Assembly: GCF_004793975.1 (NCBI RefSeq)
Contig: NZ_SRYB01000007.1
Coordinates: 100,302-164,301 of the forward strand
Length of the DNA stretch: 64,000 bases
Direction: 5' to 3'
Origin: Lepagella muris
GTDB lineage: Bacteria > Bacteroidota > Bacteroidia > Bacteroidales > Muribaculaceae
Shown here: one piece after another, positions 34,759 to 43,272 of the stretch
How the letters are laid out: each line of letters opens with the position of its first letter
Position numbering within the stretch: position 1 is the first letter of the stretch
Position numbers and translations under genes: made by a program
The notes under the pieces: model-generated
Database searches by the model: none
Told to the model about the DNA's origin: nothing
Seen by the model: the letters and a program-made list of their open reading frames with translations, nothing else

Positions 34759-35964
34759 TTATTTCTTGAACTTTGATGCCACTTCGTATACTTTCTCATA
34801 GATGCGATGATCAGACTCGGTGAGAGTGATGCCGCGGCGGCTCAATACCCGTTCTGCTATCTGCATGAATTTCTTCATAGGCACGTCGGAGAATCCACCT
34901 GTGGGACTGCCTTCGCTGAAACTTGGCACGAATACTCTCGGAAAACCTGCCCCGTGGAGATTGACACCCACACCGAGCACTGTGGCTGTGTTGAGCATGC
35001 AGTTGATTCCCAATTTTGTGTGGTCGCCGATGATGGGTCCGCAGAATTGAAGGTCTGTGCGCATGAAGGTGTGCGAATGGTAATTCCAGATTCTTATTTT
35101 AGAATAGTCATTCTTCAGATTGGATGCGTTTACTCCGGCTCCGATATTGCACCATTCGCCTATCACGGCGTTTCCCAGATAGCCGTCATGTGCCTTGTTG
35201 CTGAATCCGAAGAATACGGAATTGTCGATTTCTCCGCCAACCTTGCAGTAGGGTCCGAATGTAGAGCCGCCGTATATCTTTGACCCCATGCGTATCTTTG
35301 CATTCTCGCATAGGGCAATCGGTCCTCTCACGCAGGATCCCTCCATTATTTCTGCATCCTTACCTATATATATAGGACCGTTCTTGACGTTGAGCGTCGC
35401 GCCCTGGATTGTGGCTCCCTCTTCGATAAAAAGCATGCGGTATCCCTCCTCGTCATAGAGATCGCCGATTATGGTGTTTGTTTTGTCCGGTTCTGCGGAT
35501 TCGCGTCCGGCGGTGATGCGGAGGAAATCTCGTTTTATCTCTTCTGCATTGTTGCGGAATATGTCGAAGGCATATTCAATCCGTCTGATTTTTTCCGTCG
35601 ATTCCTTGCGCACGTAATTACCATCGGTGAAATCTGCGTATCTGCCTTTGAAGGCGAGCACCATGTCGCCGTCGCATATCGCCTCCCCGCGGGCGATGCC
35701 GGCAATGACGGCGGCAGAGGTCTCATCGGGGAGAATGGAGTCGGCGATTAGCATCACCTCTTGGTCGGGCTGCGGGGCGGATCCGAATTTTTCCCTTAGA
35801 AATTCCACGGGCAGATATCTGTAATCTGCCGGCATTATCCTTTCCCATTTCTCCTTTATTGTTGATATGCCGATTCTGAAGTCGGCGATCGGACGCGTGA
35901 AGCTCAGCGGCAGAAGATTCTCGTGCGTTTCCTGTGAGCAGAAGAGATATATGGAGGTTTGCAT
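34759..35964 (-). CDS. Bacteroidetes-type bifunctional GlmU-like enzyme
   Basis: 401 residues. It matches what I recall of the alternative GlmU family of Bacteroidetes (UDP-GlcNAc diphosphorylase / glucosamine-1-phosphate N-acetyltransferase). A divergent N-terminal nucleotidyltransferase domain (LLPLSFTRPIADFRIGISTIKEKW) is followed by a left-handed beta-helix (about 185-360, IYIGKDAEIMEGSCVRGPIALCENAKI, AVIGEWCNIGAGVNASNLKNDYS). A C-terminal helix ends it. It would make UDP-GlcNAc for peptidoglycan and LPS. A consensus minus-strand promoter lies at 36060-36090. Confidence 0.88.
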   Translation of the reverse strand: MQTSIYLFCSQETHENLLPLSFTRPIADFRIGISTIKEKWERIMPADYRYLPVEFLREKFGSAPQPDQEVMLIADSILPDETSAAVIAGIARGEAICDGDMVLAFKGRYADFTDGNYVRKESTEKIRRIEYAFDIFRNNAEEIKRDFLRITAGRESAEPDKTNTIIGDLYDEEGYRMLFIEEGATIQGATLNVKNGPIYIGKDAEIMEGSCVRGPIALCENAKIRMGSKIYGGSTFGPYCKVGGEIDNSVFFGFSNKAHDGYLGNAVIGEWCNIGAGVNASNLKNDYSKIRIWNYHSHTFMRTDLQFCGPIIGDHTKLGINCMLNTATVLGVGVNLHGAGFPRVFVPSFSEGSPTGGFSDVPMKKFMQIAERVLSRRGITLTESDHRIYEKVYEVASKFKK

Positions 35965-36059
35965 GATGATTATTGTGATGATGGTTAGTTATTGCGTACC
36001 CGCTGCATGGGCGAGAGAGACTGTCCACAGCCCGTTTGCGCAAAAGATTAAAAATTGTG

Positions 36060-36090
36060 CAAAAGTAACATTTTTTAAGAATCTGTCAAA
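36060..36090 (-). promoter_or_regulatory. Promoter of the GlmU-like gene
   Basis: On the minus strand TTTG (36087-36090), 19 bases, then TACTTTTG (36060-36067): full consensus, giving a leader of about 90 bases. Confidence 0.75.
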
Positions 36091-36142
36091 CGATAAATTG
36101 TTAAAAACTATAAACGGGGGTCATGAATCCGCGAGGAGTTGG

Positions 36143-36171
36143 ATGCAGGCTGGATCTCTGCATGTTTTTTT
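36143..36171 (+). terminator. Terminator-like hairpin in the gap before the ribosomal operon
   Basis: ATGCAG (36143-36148) pairs with CTGCAT (36158-36163), followed after one G by seven T. No gene precedes it on this strand, so it may end a short unseen transcript or be chance. Confidence 0.3.
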
Positions 36172-36327
36172 CAGTTGGGATGCAGTGTCGGTAAGTCAGG
36201 GTCTGCTGCCGGAAATCACTGTCAGTAAATCGGCATCATGGATATGCAGGATGGGGCAGAGGGGCGGGCATAAATCGGAATAAAATATAAATTATTAAAA
36301 TTTTTTGAATAAAAATTGGAGGATGTC

Positions 36328-36358
36328 TTGTGTAATAGGCTAATTTTCATTATCTTTG
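36328..36358 (+). promoter_or_regulatory. Main promoter of the ribosomal super-operon
   Basis: TTG at 36328-36330, 20 bases, then a perfect -7 TATCTTTG at 36351-36358. It drives rpsL and probably most downstream genes. Confidence 0.75.
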
Positions 36359-36506
36359 CAAAGTTTTTGAGGCTTTCCTCAGTGCTTGTGTATATAAATG
36401 TCTGAAAATTAGATAATTCTGATTGTGTACATGGTGCTTTTGGATAAGCCGTCAATTCGTATAGAAACGAGTTAACAATAAACAATATCAATTTTAGAGA
36501 CTAAGA

Positions 36507-36890
36507 ATGCCAACGATTCAGCAATTAGTAAGAAAAGGACGCGTGGCTCTGAAGGAAAAGAGCAAGTCGCCCGCCTTGGATTCGTGTCCGCAGCGCCGTG
36601 GCGTGTGTGTGCGTGTCTACACGACCACCCCGAAAAAGCCTAACTCGGCAATGCGTAAAGTGGCGCGTGTGCGTCTGACCAACGGCAAGGAGGTGAACTC
36701 CTACATTCCGGGCGAGGGTCATAACCTTCAGGAGCACTCCATCGTGATGGTGCGCGGCGGTCGTGTCAAGGACCTTCCGGGTGTGCGTTATCACATCGTG
36801 CGCGGTACGCTCGATACAGCAGGTGTACAGGGTCGCACACAGCGCCGTTCCAAATATGGAGCTAAGCGTCCTAAAGCCGCCAAGAAGTAA
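36507..36890 (+). CDS. rpsL: Ribosomal protein uS12
   Basis: 127 residues. uS12 lines the decoding centre and helps set accuracy. The TTPKKPNSAMRKVARVRL and GRVKDLPGVRYHIVRG segments carry the lysines where streptomycin-resistance changes occur in other bacteria; both are the sensitive type here. It is the first gene of the str part of the operon. Confidence 0.98.
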   Translation: MPTIQQLVRKGRVALKEKSKSPALDSCPQRRGVCVRVYTTTPKKPNSAMRKVARVRLTNGKEVNSYIPGEGHNLQEHSIVMVRGGRVKDLPGVRYHIVRGTLDTAGVQGRTQRRSKYGAKRPKAAKK

Positions 36891-36942
36891 TTAGCATAGG
36901 CTATTGCGTAGGCACCAGCAAACATTAACCATGTTTTTGATT

Positions 36943-36986
36943 GCCTGGGTGGCTTCATGGTTGAGTAAACGGCGGCAAGAGAGCCG
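36943..36986 (+). promoter_or_regulatory. Hairpins in the rpsL-rpsG gap (possible uS7 control site)
   Basis: An outer AACCATG (36927-36933)/CATGGTT (36956-36962) stem encloses GCC-TGGGT-GGC, and a CGGC/GCCG hairpin follows at 36970-36986. In E. coli uS7 represses its own operon through the rpsL-rpsG spacer; a similar role here is inference. Confidence 0.4.
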
Positions 36987-37037
36987 ACGTTGAAGATTTA
37001 CAAAAGCAACCGCAACAAAAACACTAAACAAACAGAA

Positions 37038-37514
37038 ATGAGAAAAGCAAAACCAAAGAAACGGGTGATTCTGCCCGATCCCGTGTTTCATGACGTCAGA
37101 GTGACCAAGTTTGTCAACCACCTGATGTATGACGGAAAGAAGAACACGGCATATACAATTTTCTATACGGCATTGGAGACCGTGAAGGCCAAATTGCCGA
37201 ACGAGGAGAAGAGCGCGCTTGAGATTTGGAAGAAGGCGCTTGAGAATGTTACTCCTCAGGTGGAAGTGAAATCACGCCGCGTAGGTGGCGCCACTTTCCA
37301 GGTTCCTACAGAGATCAGAGCCGATCGTAAGGAATCAATATCAATGAAAAATCTTATCATCTTCGCCCGTAAGCGTGGCGGAAAGACTATGGCTGACAAA
37401 CTTGCAGCTGAGATCGTCGACGCTTTCAATGACCAGGGTGGCGCATTCAAGAGAAAAGAGGATATGCACCGCATGGCTGAGGCTAACCGCGCTTTCGCAC
37501 ACTTCAGATTTTAA
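37038..37514 (+). CDS. rpsG: Ribosomal protein uS7
   Basis: 158 residues from the ATG at 37038 (MRKAKPKKRVILPDPVF). A longer frame from 36990 adds 16 residues that are not uS7-like. uS7 nucleates assembly of the 30S head and touches the E-site tRNA. It follows rpsL after an unusually long, structured gap and precedes fusA by 18 bases. Confidence 0.97.
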   Translation: MRKAKPKKRVILPDPVFHDVRVTKFVNHLMYDGKKNTAYTIFYTALETVKAKLPNEEKSALEIWKKALENVTPQVEVKSRRVGGATFQVPTEIRADRKESISMKNLIIFARKRGGKTMADKLAAEIVDAFNDQGGAFKRKEDMHRMAEANRAFAHFRF

Positions 37515-37532
37515 TATTGATATTATATAACA

Positions 37533-39656
37533 ATGGCTAAACAAGACGATCTTAAACTGACCAGAAATATCGGCATCATGGCTCACATCGATGCCGGAAA
37601 GACCACCACGTCCGAGCGTATTCTGTTCTATACCGGTTTGACCCATAAAATCGGTGAGGTGCATGACGGCGCTGCAACCATGGACTGGATGGAGCAGGAG
37701 CAGGAGCGAGGCATCACCATCACTTCCGCTGCTACTACCACTTTCTGGAACTATCAAGGTAACAAATATAAAATCAACCTGATCGACACTCCGGGGCACG
37801 TTGACTTCACCGTAGAGGTGGAGCGTTCTCTCCGTGTGCTCGACGGCGCAGTGGCTGCCTTCTGTGCAGTAGGCGGCGTGGAGCCTCAGAGTGAGACCGT
37901 ATGGCGTCAGGCTGACAAATATAATGTGCCGCGTATCGGTTACGTCAACAAGATGGACCGTTCAGGCGCAAACTTCTTCGAGGTTGTCCGTCAGGTGCGT
38001 GAGGTGCTCGGTGCAACTCCGCTCCCCATCCAGATCCCTATCGGCGCAGAGGAGACATTCAAGGGCGTCGTGGATCTCGTGCAGATGAAGGCTATCTTCT
38101 GGCATGATGAGACTATGGGTGCTGAGTATGAGGTAGACGAGATTCCCGCTAATCTCCTTGGCGAGGCTGAGGAATGGCGCGACAAGATGCTTGAGACTCT
38201 TGCTGAGTTTGACGAGGCCCTCATGGAGAAGTATTTCGATGATCCTTCCACAATCACTGTGGAGGAGATCAAGGCTGCTATTCGCAAGGCAACCCTCGCA
38301 ATGGAGGTTAACCCGATGATCTGCGGCTCATCTTTCAAGAATAAGGGCGTGCAGACTCTCCTTGATGCAGTCTGCGCATATCTTCCCTCTCCTGAGGATT
38401 CAGGCGTGGTTGAGGGTCATGCAGTGGGTGATCCCGATGAGGTGCTTACCCGCGAACCGAGCCCCGAGGCTCCCATGTGTGCCCTCGCGTTCAAGATTGC
38501 AACCGACCCGTATGTAGGTCGTCTTTGCTTCTTCCGCGTTTACTCAGGCGAAATCCAGGCAGGCAGCTACGTGCTCAACAGCCGCAGCGGCAAGAAGGAG
38601 AGGATCTCCCGTCTGTTCCAGATGCACTCCAACAAGCAGAACCCGAAAGAGGTTATTGGTTGTGGTGATATCGGCGCAGGCGTTGGCTTCAAGGATATCC
38701 GCACCGGCGACACTCTCTGCGACGAGAATGCTCCGATCGTGCTTGAGTCAATGGAGTTCCCCGATCCCGTTATCGGTATCGCTGTAGAGCCTAAGACTCA
38801 GAAAGACCTCGACAAACTTGGCGTGGGTCTTCAGAAACTCGCTGAGGAGGACCCGACATTCCGTGTCGAGACCAACGAGGAGACAGGTCAGACTGTCATC
38901 AGCGGTATGGGTGAGCTTCACCTCGACATCATCATCGACCGTCTGCGTCGTGAGTTCAAGGTGGAATGTAATCAGGGTCGTCCCCAGGTTACTTACAAGG
39001 AAGCAATCACCAAGCCTGTTGAGCTCCGCGAGGTATTCAAGAAGCAGACCGGTGGTCGTGGTAAGTTTGCCGACATCATCGTGCGCATAGAACCTGCTGA
39101 TGATGATTTCGAGGGCAGCCTCCAGTTTATCGACGAGGTTAAGGGCGGTAACGTGCCTAAGGAGTATATCCCCTCAGTGCAGAAGGGTTTCCAGACAGCT
39201 ATGAAGAATGGTGTGCTCGCCGGCTATCCTGTGGAGCGTCTTAAAGTCACGCTTCTTGACGGTAGCTTCCACCCGGTTGACTCTGACCAGCTCTCATTCG
39301 AGCTTTGCGCTATCCAGGCATTCAAGAAGGGTAGTGAGAAGGCAGGTCCGGTCCTCATGGAGCCTATCATGAAGATCGAGGTTGTTACCCCCGAAGAGTC
39401 GATGGGTGACGTGATCGGCGACCTTAACAAGCGTCGCGGTCAGGTAGAGGGTATGGAGACAAGCCGCAGCGGTGCGCGCATCGTCAAGGCAAAGGCTCCT
39501 CTCGCAGAGATGTTCGGCTACGTGACAGCTCTTCGTACCATCACATCGGGACGTGCGACAAGCACAATGTCTTTCAGCCACTATTCTGAAGTAAGCAGCT
39601 CAATCGCCAAGAATGTGCTTACAGAGGTGCAGGGCAGAGTTGATCTATTGAAATAA
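37533..39656 (+). CDS. fusA: Elongation factor G
   Basis: 707 residues, GTPase that translocates tRNA and mRNA on the ribosome. G1 is AHIDAGKT (17-24), the switch II DTPGHVDF and the NKMD guanine motif are intact. Domains II to V follow, with domain IV FHPVDSDQLSFELCAIQAFK and the domain V end RGRATSTMSFSHYSEVS. As in many Bacteroidetes no tuf gene follows; rpsJ comes next. Confidence 0.98.
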   Translation: MAKQDDLKLTRNIGIMAHIDAGKTTTSERILFYTGLTHKIGEVHDGAATMDWMEQEQERGITITSAATTTFWNYQGNKYKINLIDTPGHVDFTVEVERSLRVLDGAVAAFCAVGGVEPQSETVWRQADKYNVPRIGYVNKMDRSGANFFEVVRQVREVLGATPLPIQIPIGAEETFKGVVDLVQMKAIFWHDETMGAEYEVDEIPANLLGEAEEWRDKMLETLAEFDEALMEKYFDDPSTITVEEIKAAIRKATLAMEVNPMICGSSFKNKGVQTLLDAVCAYLPSPEDSGVVEGHAVGDPDEVLTREPSPEAPMCALAFKIATDPYVGRLCFFRVYSGEIQAGSYVLNSRSGKKERISRLFQMHSNKQNPKEVIGCGDIGAGVGFKDIRTGDTLCDENAPIVLESMEFPDPVIGIAVEPKTQKDLDKLGVGLQKLAEEDPTFRVETNEETGQTVISGMGELHLDIIIDRLRREFKVECNQGRPQVTYKEAITKPVELREVFKKQTGGRGKFADIIVRIEPADDDFEGSLQFIDEVKGGNVPKEYIPSVQKGFQTAMKNGVLAGYPVERLKVTLLDGSFHPVDSDQLSFELCAIQAFKKGSEKAGPVLMEPIMKIEVVTPEESMGDVIGDLNKRRGQVEGMETSRSGARIVKAKAPLAEMFGYVTALRTITSGRATSTMSFSHYSEVSSSIAKNVLTEVQGRVDLLK

Positions 39657-39674
39657 TAAAGCCACCATTCTAAT

Positions 39675-39980
39675 ATGAATCAAAAAATCAGAATCAAACT
39701 CAAATCTTACGATCACAATTTGGTTGACAAGTCAGCCGAGAAGATCGTGAAGACGGTAAAATCGACAGGTGCAGTGGTAAGCGGTCCGATACCCTTGCCC
39801 ACCCACAAACGCATCTTCACCGTCAACCGCTCCACCTTCGTCAACAAGAAGAGCCGTGAGCAGTTCCAGCTTTCTTCATTCCAGCGTCTGATCGACATCT
39901 ACAGCTCAACAACAAAGACTGTAGACGCGCTCATGAAGCTTGAACTTCCCAGCGGTGTTGACGTAAGCATCAAAGTCTGA
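39675..39980 (+). CDS. rpsJ: Ribosomal protein uS10
   Basis: 101 residues. uS10 sits in the 30S head and, as NusE, takes part in antitermination. IRIKLKSYDHNLVDKSAEKIVKT and SGPIPLPTHKRIFTVNRS are family hallmarks; the loop HKRIFTVNRSTFVNKKSREQF matches the ribosome-inserted tip. It starts 18 bases after fusA, so str and S10 operons are joined. Confidence 0.98.
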   Translation: MNQKIRIKLKSYDHNLVDKSAEKIVKTVKSTGAVVSGPIPLPTHKRIFTVNRSTFVNKKSREQFQLSSFQRLIDIYSSTTKTVDALMKLELPSGVDVSIKV

Positions 39981-39990
39981 GATATATCCG

Positions 39991-40021
39991 GGTCTGTCTC
40001 CGCAACTGTCGGAGACAGACC
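39991..40021 (+). promoter_or_regulatory. Perfect 12-bp hairpin between rpsJ and rplC
   Basis: GGTCTGTCTCCG (39991-40002) and CGGAGACAGACC (40010-40021) pair around a 7-base loop, with no T-tract after. It may be an RNase III-type processing or r-protein binding site inside the operon. Confidence 0.5.
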
Positions 40022-40074
40022 ATGGAACAGAAAACAAACAAAATATAGAATCCCAAAATAAATCAAAGTAAGAA

Positions 40075-40692
40075 ATGCCAGGATTATTAGGAAAGAAAAT
40101 CGGAATGACATCCGTTTTCAGTGCCGACGGAAAAAATATTCCGTGCACTGTTATCGAAGTAGGTCCTTGTGTGGTTACTCAGATCAAGACAGTGGATAAA
40201 GACGGCTATGAGGCTGTTCAGGTAGGCTTCCAGGAGAAGAAAGAGAAGCACACCAACAAGCCCGAGGCCGGCCACTTCGCAAAAGCTGGAGTAGCCCCCA
40301 TGCGTCACTTGGCCGAGTTCAAATCGTTTGAGACAACCCCCGAGCTTGGCTCGACACTGACAGTTGACCTCTTCCAGGAGGGCGGCTTCGTCGACGTTGT
40401 CGGCACGAGCAAGGGTAAAGGTTTCCAGGGCGTGGTGAAGCGTCATGGTTTCGGTGGTGTGGGTCAGTCCACTCATGGTCAGCACAACCGTCTCCGCGCT
40501 CCCGGTTCTATCGGTGCCTGCTCTTATCCCGCAAAAGTGTTCAAAGGCTTGCGTATGGCTGGCCAGATGGGCAATGAGCGTGTGACTGTTCAGAATCTCC
40601 AGGTGATAAAAGTGCTTCCCGAGCACAATTTGTTAATGATAAAGGGTTCCATCCCCGGAGCCAAAGGTTCAATCGTTATAGTTGAGAAATAA
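40075..40692 (+). CDS. rplC: Ribosomal protein uL3
   Basis: 205 residues. MPGLLGKKIGMTSVFSADGK is the family start, GKGFQGVVKRHGF and STHGQHNRLRAPGSIGA form the extension that reaches toward the peptidyl-transferase centre, including the glutamine methylated in E. coli. Its stop overlaps the rplD start by one base. Confidence 0.98.
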   Translation: MPGLLGKKIGMTSVFSADGKNIPCTVIEVGPCVVTQIKTVDKDGYEAVQVGFQEKKEKHTNKPEAGHFAKAGVAPMRHLAEFKSFETTPELGSTLTVDLFQEGGFVDVVGTSKGKGFQGVVKRHGFGGVGQSTHGQHNRLRAPGSIGACSYPAKVFKGLRMAGQMGNERVTVQNLQVIKVLPEHNLLMIKGSIPGAKGSIVIVEK

Positions 40693-41327
40693 TGGAAGTA
40701 GCAGTTTATAACATCAAAGGAGAAGACACAGGACGCAAGATCACTCTCAATGACGAAATTTTCGCGCGTGATTTGAGCGAAGGCAATGCAGAGCACACCC
40801 TTTATCTTGACGTGAAGCAGTTCTTGGGCAACCAGCGCCAAGGCACTCACAAGAGCAAGGAGCGCAGCGAGATTTCCGGTTCCACACGTAAGCTCGGTCG
40901 TCAGAAGGGCGGCGGTGGCGCACGTCGTGGCGACATCAACTCTCCGCTTCTTCGCGGCGGTGCCACAGTGTTCGGTCCGCGTCCCCGCGACTATCGCAGC
41001 AAGATGAACAAGAAGATGAAGCAGCTTGCACGCAAGATCGCTTTGACTTCAAAGGCTCAGGCAGGCAGCATCTTCGTGGTTGAGAACTTCAACTTCGAGA
41101 AGCCGAGCACAAAGAACTGGGTAAACATCGCCAAGGCTTTCAACGTAAACGAGAAGAAGACTCTTCTTGTATTGAACGGTCTTGACAACAATCTGTTCCT
41201 GTCTGTACGCAACGTGCCCAACGCACTCATGCAGCAGGCATCAGACCTTAACGCCTACACCCTTCTGAATAATGATGCCATCATCATGACCGAGGGCAGC
41301 GTAGAACTGATCAACGAGAACTTCTAA
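40692..41327 (+). CDS. rplD: Ribosomal protein uL4
   Basis: 211 residues. The basic exit-tunnel loop (STRKLGRQKGGGGARRGDIN, FGPRPRDYRSKMNKKMK) is complete. In E. coli uL4 represses the S10 operon; a target cannot be assigned here, but the rpsJ-rplC hairpin is a candidate. Translationally coupled to rplC. Confidence 0.98.
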   Translation: MEVAVYNIKGEDTGRKITLNDEIFARDLSEGNAEHTLYLDVKQFLGNQRQGTHKSKERSEISGSTRKLGRQKGGGGARRGDINSPLLRGGATVFGPRPRDYRSKMNKKMKQLARKIALTSKAQAGSIFVVENFNFEKPSTKNWVNIAKAFNVNEKKTLLVLNGLDNNLFLSVRNVPNALMQQASDLNAYTLLNNDAIIMTEGSVELINENF

Positions 41328-41346
41328 ACAAAAGGAGATATAGAAA

Positions 41347-41637
41347 ATGGATATTCAGATAAAACCGATCGTGACTGAAAAGGCGACCGCCTACAGCGAA
41401 AAGCAGAATTGCTACACATTTGCTGTGTCTCCCGACGCAAACAAGTTTCAGATCAAAGACGTTGTGGAGAAGCTCTACAATGTGCGCGTCGTGAAAGTGA
41501 ATACAGCCCTCTATGCAGGCAAGCGCAAACAGCGTTACACCAAAGGCGGGCTTATCAGCGGCCAGAAACCTTCATTCAAGAAGGCATACGTGACCGTTGC
41601 AGAAGGACAAACGATAGACTATTATAGCAATATTTAA
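41347..41637 (+). CDS. rplW: Ribosomal protein uL23
   Basis: 96 residues. uL23 lies at the tunnel exit and docks trigger factor and SRP. MDIQIKPIVTEKATAYSEKQN and the VRVVKVNTALYAGKRKQR core are typical. It is 19 bases after rplD and 6 before rplB. Confidence 0.97.
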   Translation: MDIQIKPIVTEKATAYSEKQNCYTFAVSPDANKFQIKDVVEKLYNVRVVKVNTALYAGKRKQRYTKGGLISGQKPSFKKAYVTVAEGQTIDYYSNI

Positions 41638-41643
41638 AAACCG

Positions 41644-42516
41644 ATGGCAGTAAGAAAATTTAAGCCCGTTACTCCCGGGCAAAGACACAAGATTATTGGT
41701 GTGTTCCGCAACGAGATCGCCATTGCAAAGCCCGCAGAGGGCGCCGAAAAGGTAAAGAAAGTCTCGAAAATCACGCCAGAAAAGTCTCTTGTTGTTGGCA
41801 AGCGTTCAACAGGCGGCCGCAACTCATCGGGTCATCTTTCAACCCGTTACCGTGGTGGTGGCCACAAGAGAAAATTGCGTCTCATTGATTTCAAGAGAAC
41901 AAACGACGGTGTACCCGCAACAGTTAAGAGCATCGAGTATGATCCTAACCGTTCGGCTCGTATCGCGCTCCTTTACTACACAGACGGCTCCAAGGCTTAC
42001 ATGATCGCCCCCAACGGTCTTCAGGTAGGTCAGACTGTCATGAGCGGTGAAGAGGCTGCACCCGAGGTAGGCAACTGCCTCCCCTTGGCAAAGATACCTG
42101 TAGGTACACTCATCCATTGTATCGAGCTACGTCCCGGTCAGGGTGCCGCTATGGCACGTTCTGCCGGCACATTCGCTCAGCTTACTTCCCGTGAGGGAAA
42201 CTATGCGATAATCAAATTGCCTTCCGGAGAAACCCGTAAGGTGCTTCTGGCATGCCGCGCTACTGTAGGTGTGGTAGGCAACTCTGACCACGCTCTCGAG
42301 CAGAGCGGCAAGGCTGGTCGCAGCCGCTGGTTGGGTCGTCGTCCTCACAACCGTGGTGTCGTGATGAACCCTGTCGATCACCCGATGGGTGGTGGCGAGG
42401 GCCGTCAGTCTGGTGGTCATCCCCGTTCGCGCACTGGTCTTTACGCTAAGGGCTTGAAGACTCGTTCGCCGAAGAAGCATTCTTCGAAGTATATCATTGA
42501 AAGAAGGAAAAAGTAA
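41644..42516 (+). CDS. rplB: Ribosomal protein uL2 with an N-terminal insertion
   Basis: 290 residues, about 15 longer than usual. The family start MAVRKFKPVTPGQRHKIIG is interrupted by an insertion around residues 23-42 (AIAKPAEGAEKVKKVSK) before PEKSLVVGKRSTGGRN resumes. The C-terminal GVVMNPVDHPMGGGEGRQSGG loop with the conserved histidine near the peptidyl-transferase centre is intact. The insertion is in a solvent-side N-terminal loop, so function should be normal. Confidence 0.97.
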   Translation: MAVRKFKPVTPGQRHKIIGVFRNEIAIAKPAEGAEKVKKVSKITPEKSLVVGKRSTGGRNSSGHLSTRYRGGGHKRKLRLIDFKRTNDGVPATVKSIEYDPNRSARIALLYYTDGSKAYMIAPNGLQVGQTVMSGEEAAPEVGNCLPLAKIPVGTLIHCIELRPGQGAAMARSAGTFAQLTSREGNYAIIKLPSGETRKVLLACRATVGVVGNSDHALEQSGKAGRSRWLGRRPHNRGVVMNPVDHPMGGGEGRQSGGHPRSRTGLYAKGLKTRSPKKHSSKYIIERRKK

Positions 42517-42538
42517 ATTTGATTAAAAGAAGACAATT

Positions 42539-42808
42539 ATGAGTCGTTCGCTTAAAAAAGGACCGTTTATCAGTGTAAAGCTGGAGAAGAAGGTTGCAGC
42601 CATGGACGAGAGCGGCAAGAAGTCGGTCATCAAGACCTGGAGCCGTGCGTCAATGATCTCGCCTGATTTCGTAGGCCACACTTTCGCAGTGCACAACGGC
42701 AATAAGTTTATACCCGTTTACGTTACAGAGAATATGGTGGGTCATAAACTTGGCGAGTTCGCCCCGACGCGCACATTCCGCGGACATGCCGGCAACAAGA
42801 AGAAATAA
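42539..42808 (+). CDS. rpsS: Ribosomal protein uS19
   Basis: 89 residues. MSRSLKKGPFISVKLEKKV and the VGHTFAVHNGNKFIPVYVTENMVGHKLGEF core are family-typical. It forms a head complex with uS13 near the A-site finger. Confidence 0.98.
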   Translation: MSRSLKKGPFISVKLEKKVAAMDESGKKSVIKTWSRASMISPDFVGHTFAVHNGNKFIPVYVTENMVGHKLGEFAPTRTFRGHAGNKKK

Positions 42809-42860
42809 TGGCTGCCCGCTCATTCAATAACAGTCTAATAAAGTATAGTAAGAAAATACA

Positions 42861-43265
42861 ATGGGTGTAAGAAAAAGACAAGCAGCCGATGCCATCAAAG
42901 AGGCTCGCAAGAGCGAATATTTCGCTAAGCTGCATAATGTGCCGTCATCGCCCCGCAAGATGCGTCTCGTCGTGGACATGATCCGCGGTCAGGAGGCATT
43001 CAAGGCTCTCGGCATCCTCAAGTTCTCCAACAAGGAGGCGGCCCGCAAGGTGGAGAAGCTGCTCCGCTCTGCAATTGCCAACTGGGAACAGAAAAACGAA
43101 CGCAAGGCCGAGGCAGGCGAGCTCTTCGTGAAGACAGTATTCGTAGACTGCGCACCGATGCTCAAGCGCCTTCGTCCGGCTCCGCAGGGCCGCGGCTACA
43201 GAATCCGCAAGCGTTCAAACCATGTGACATTGTTTGTCGACACTATTAATAACGATAAAGCTTGA
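42861..43265 (+). CDS. rplV: Ribosomal protein uL22
   Basis: 134 residues. The VPSSPRKMRLVVDMIRGQ helix and the tunnel beta-hairpin PMLKRLRPAPQGRGYRIRKRSNH are intact; this hairpin lines the macrolide region of the exit tunnel. It begins about 50 bases after rpsS. Confidence 0.98.
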   Translation: MGVRKRQAADAIKEARKSEYFAKLHNVPSSPRKMRLVVDMIRGQEAFKALGILKFSNKEAARKVEKLLRSAIANWEQKNERKAEAGELFVKTVFVDCAPMLKRLRPAPQGRGYRIRKRSNHVTLFVDTINNDKA

Positions 43266-43272
43266 TCGAAAG

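Larger units (their letters stand above)
35965..36506. other. Divergent regulatory region between the GlmU-like gene and rpsL
   Basis: About 540 bases. It has divergent promoters (minus at 36060-36090, plus at 36328-36358), a terminator-like hairpin at 36143-36171 and a leader of about 140 bases before rpsL. No gene is supportable. Confidence 0.6.

Noticed and set aside
36451..36475. GTCAATTCGTA similarity to the LytTR-type operator
   Set aside because: The 11-base match to 2701-2711 is not followed by a second repeat at 21 bases and lies downstream of the rpsL promoter, so it is probably chance.
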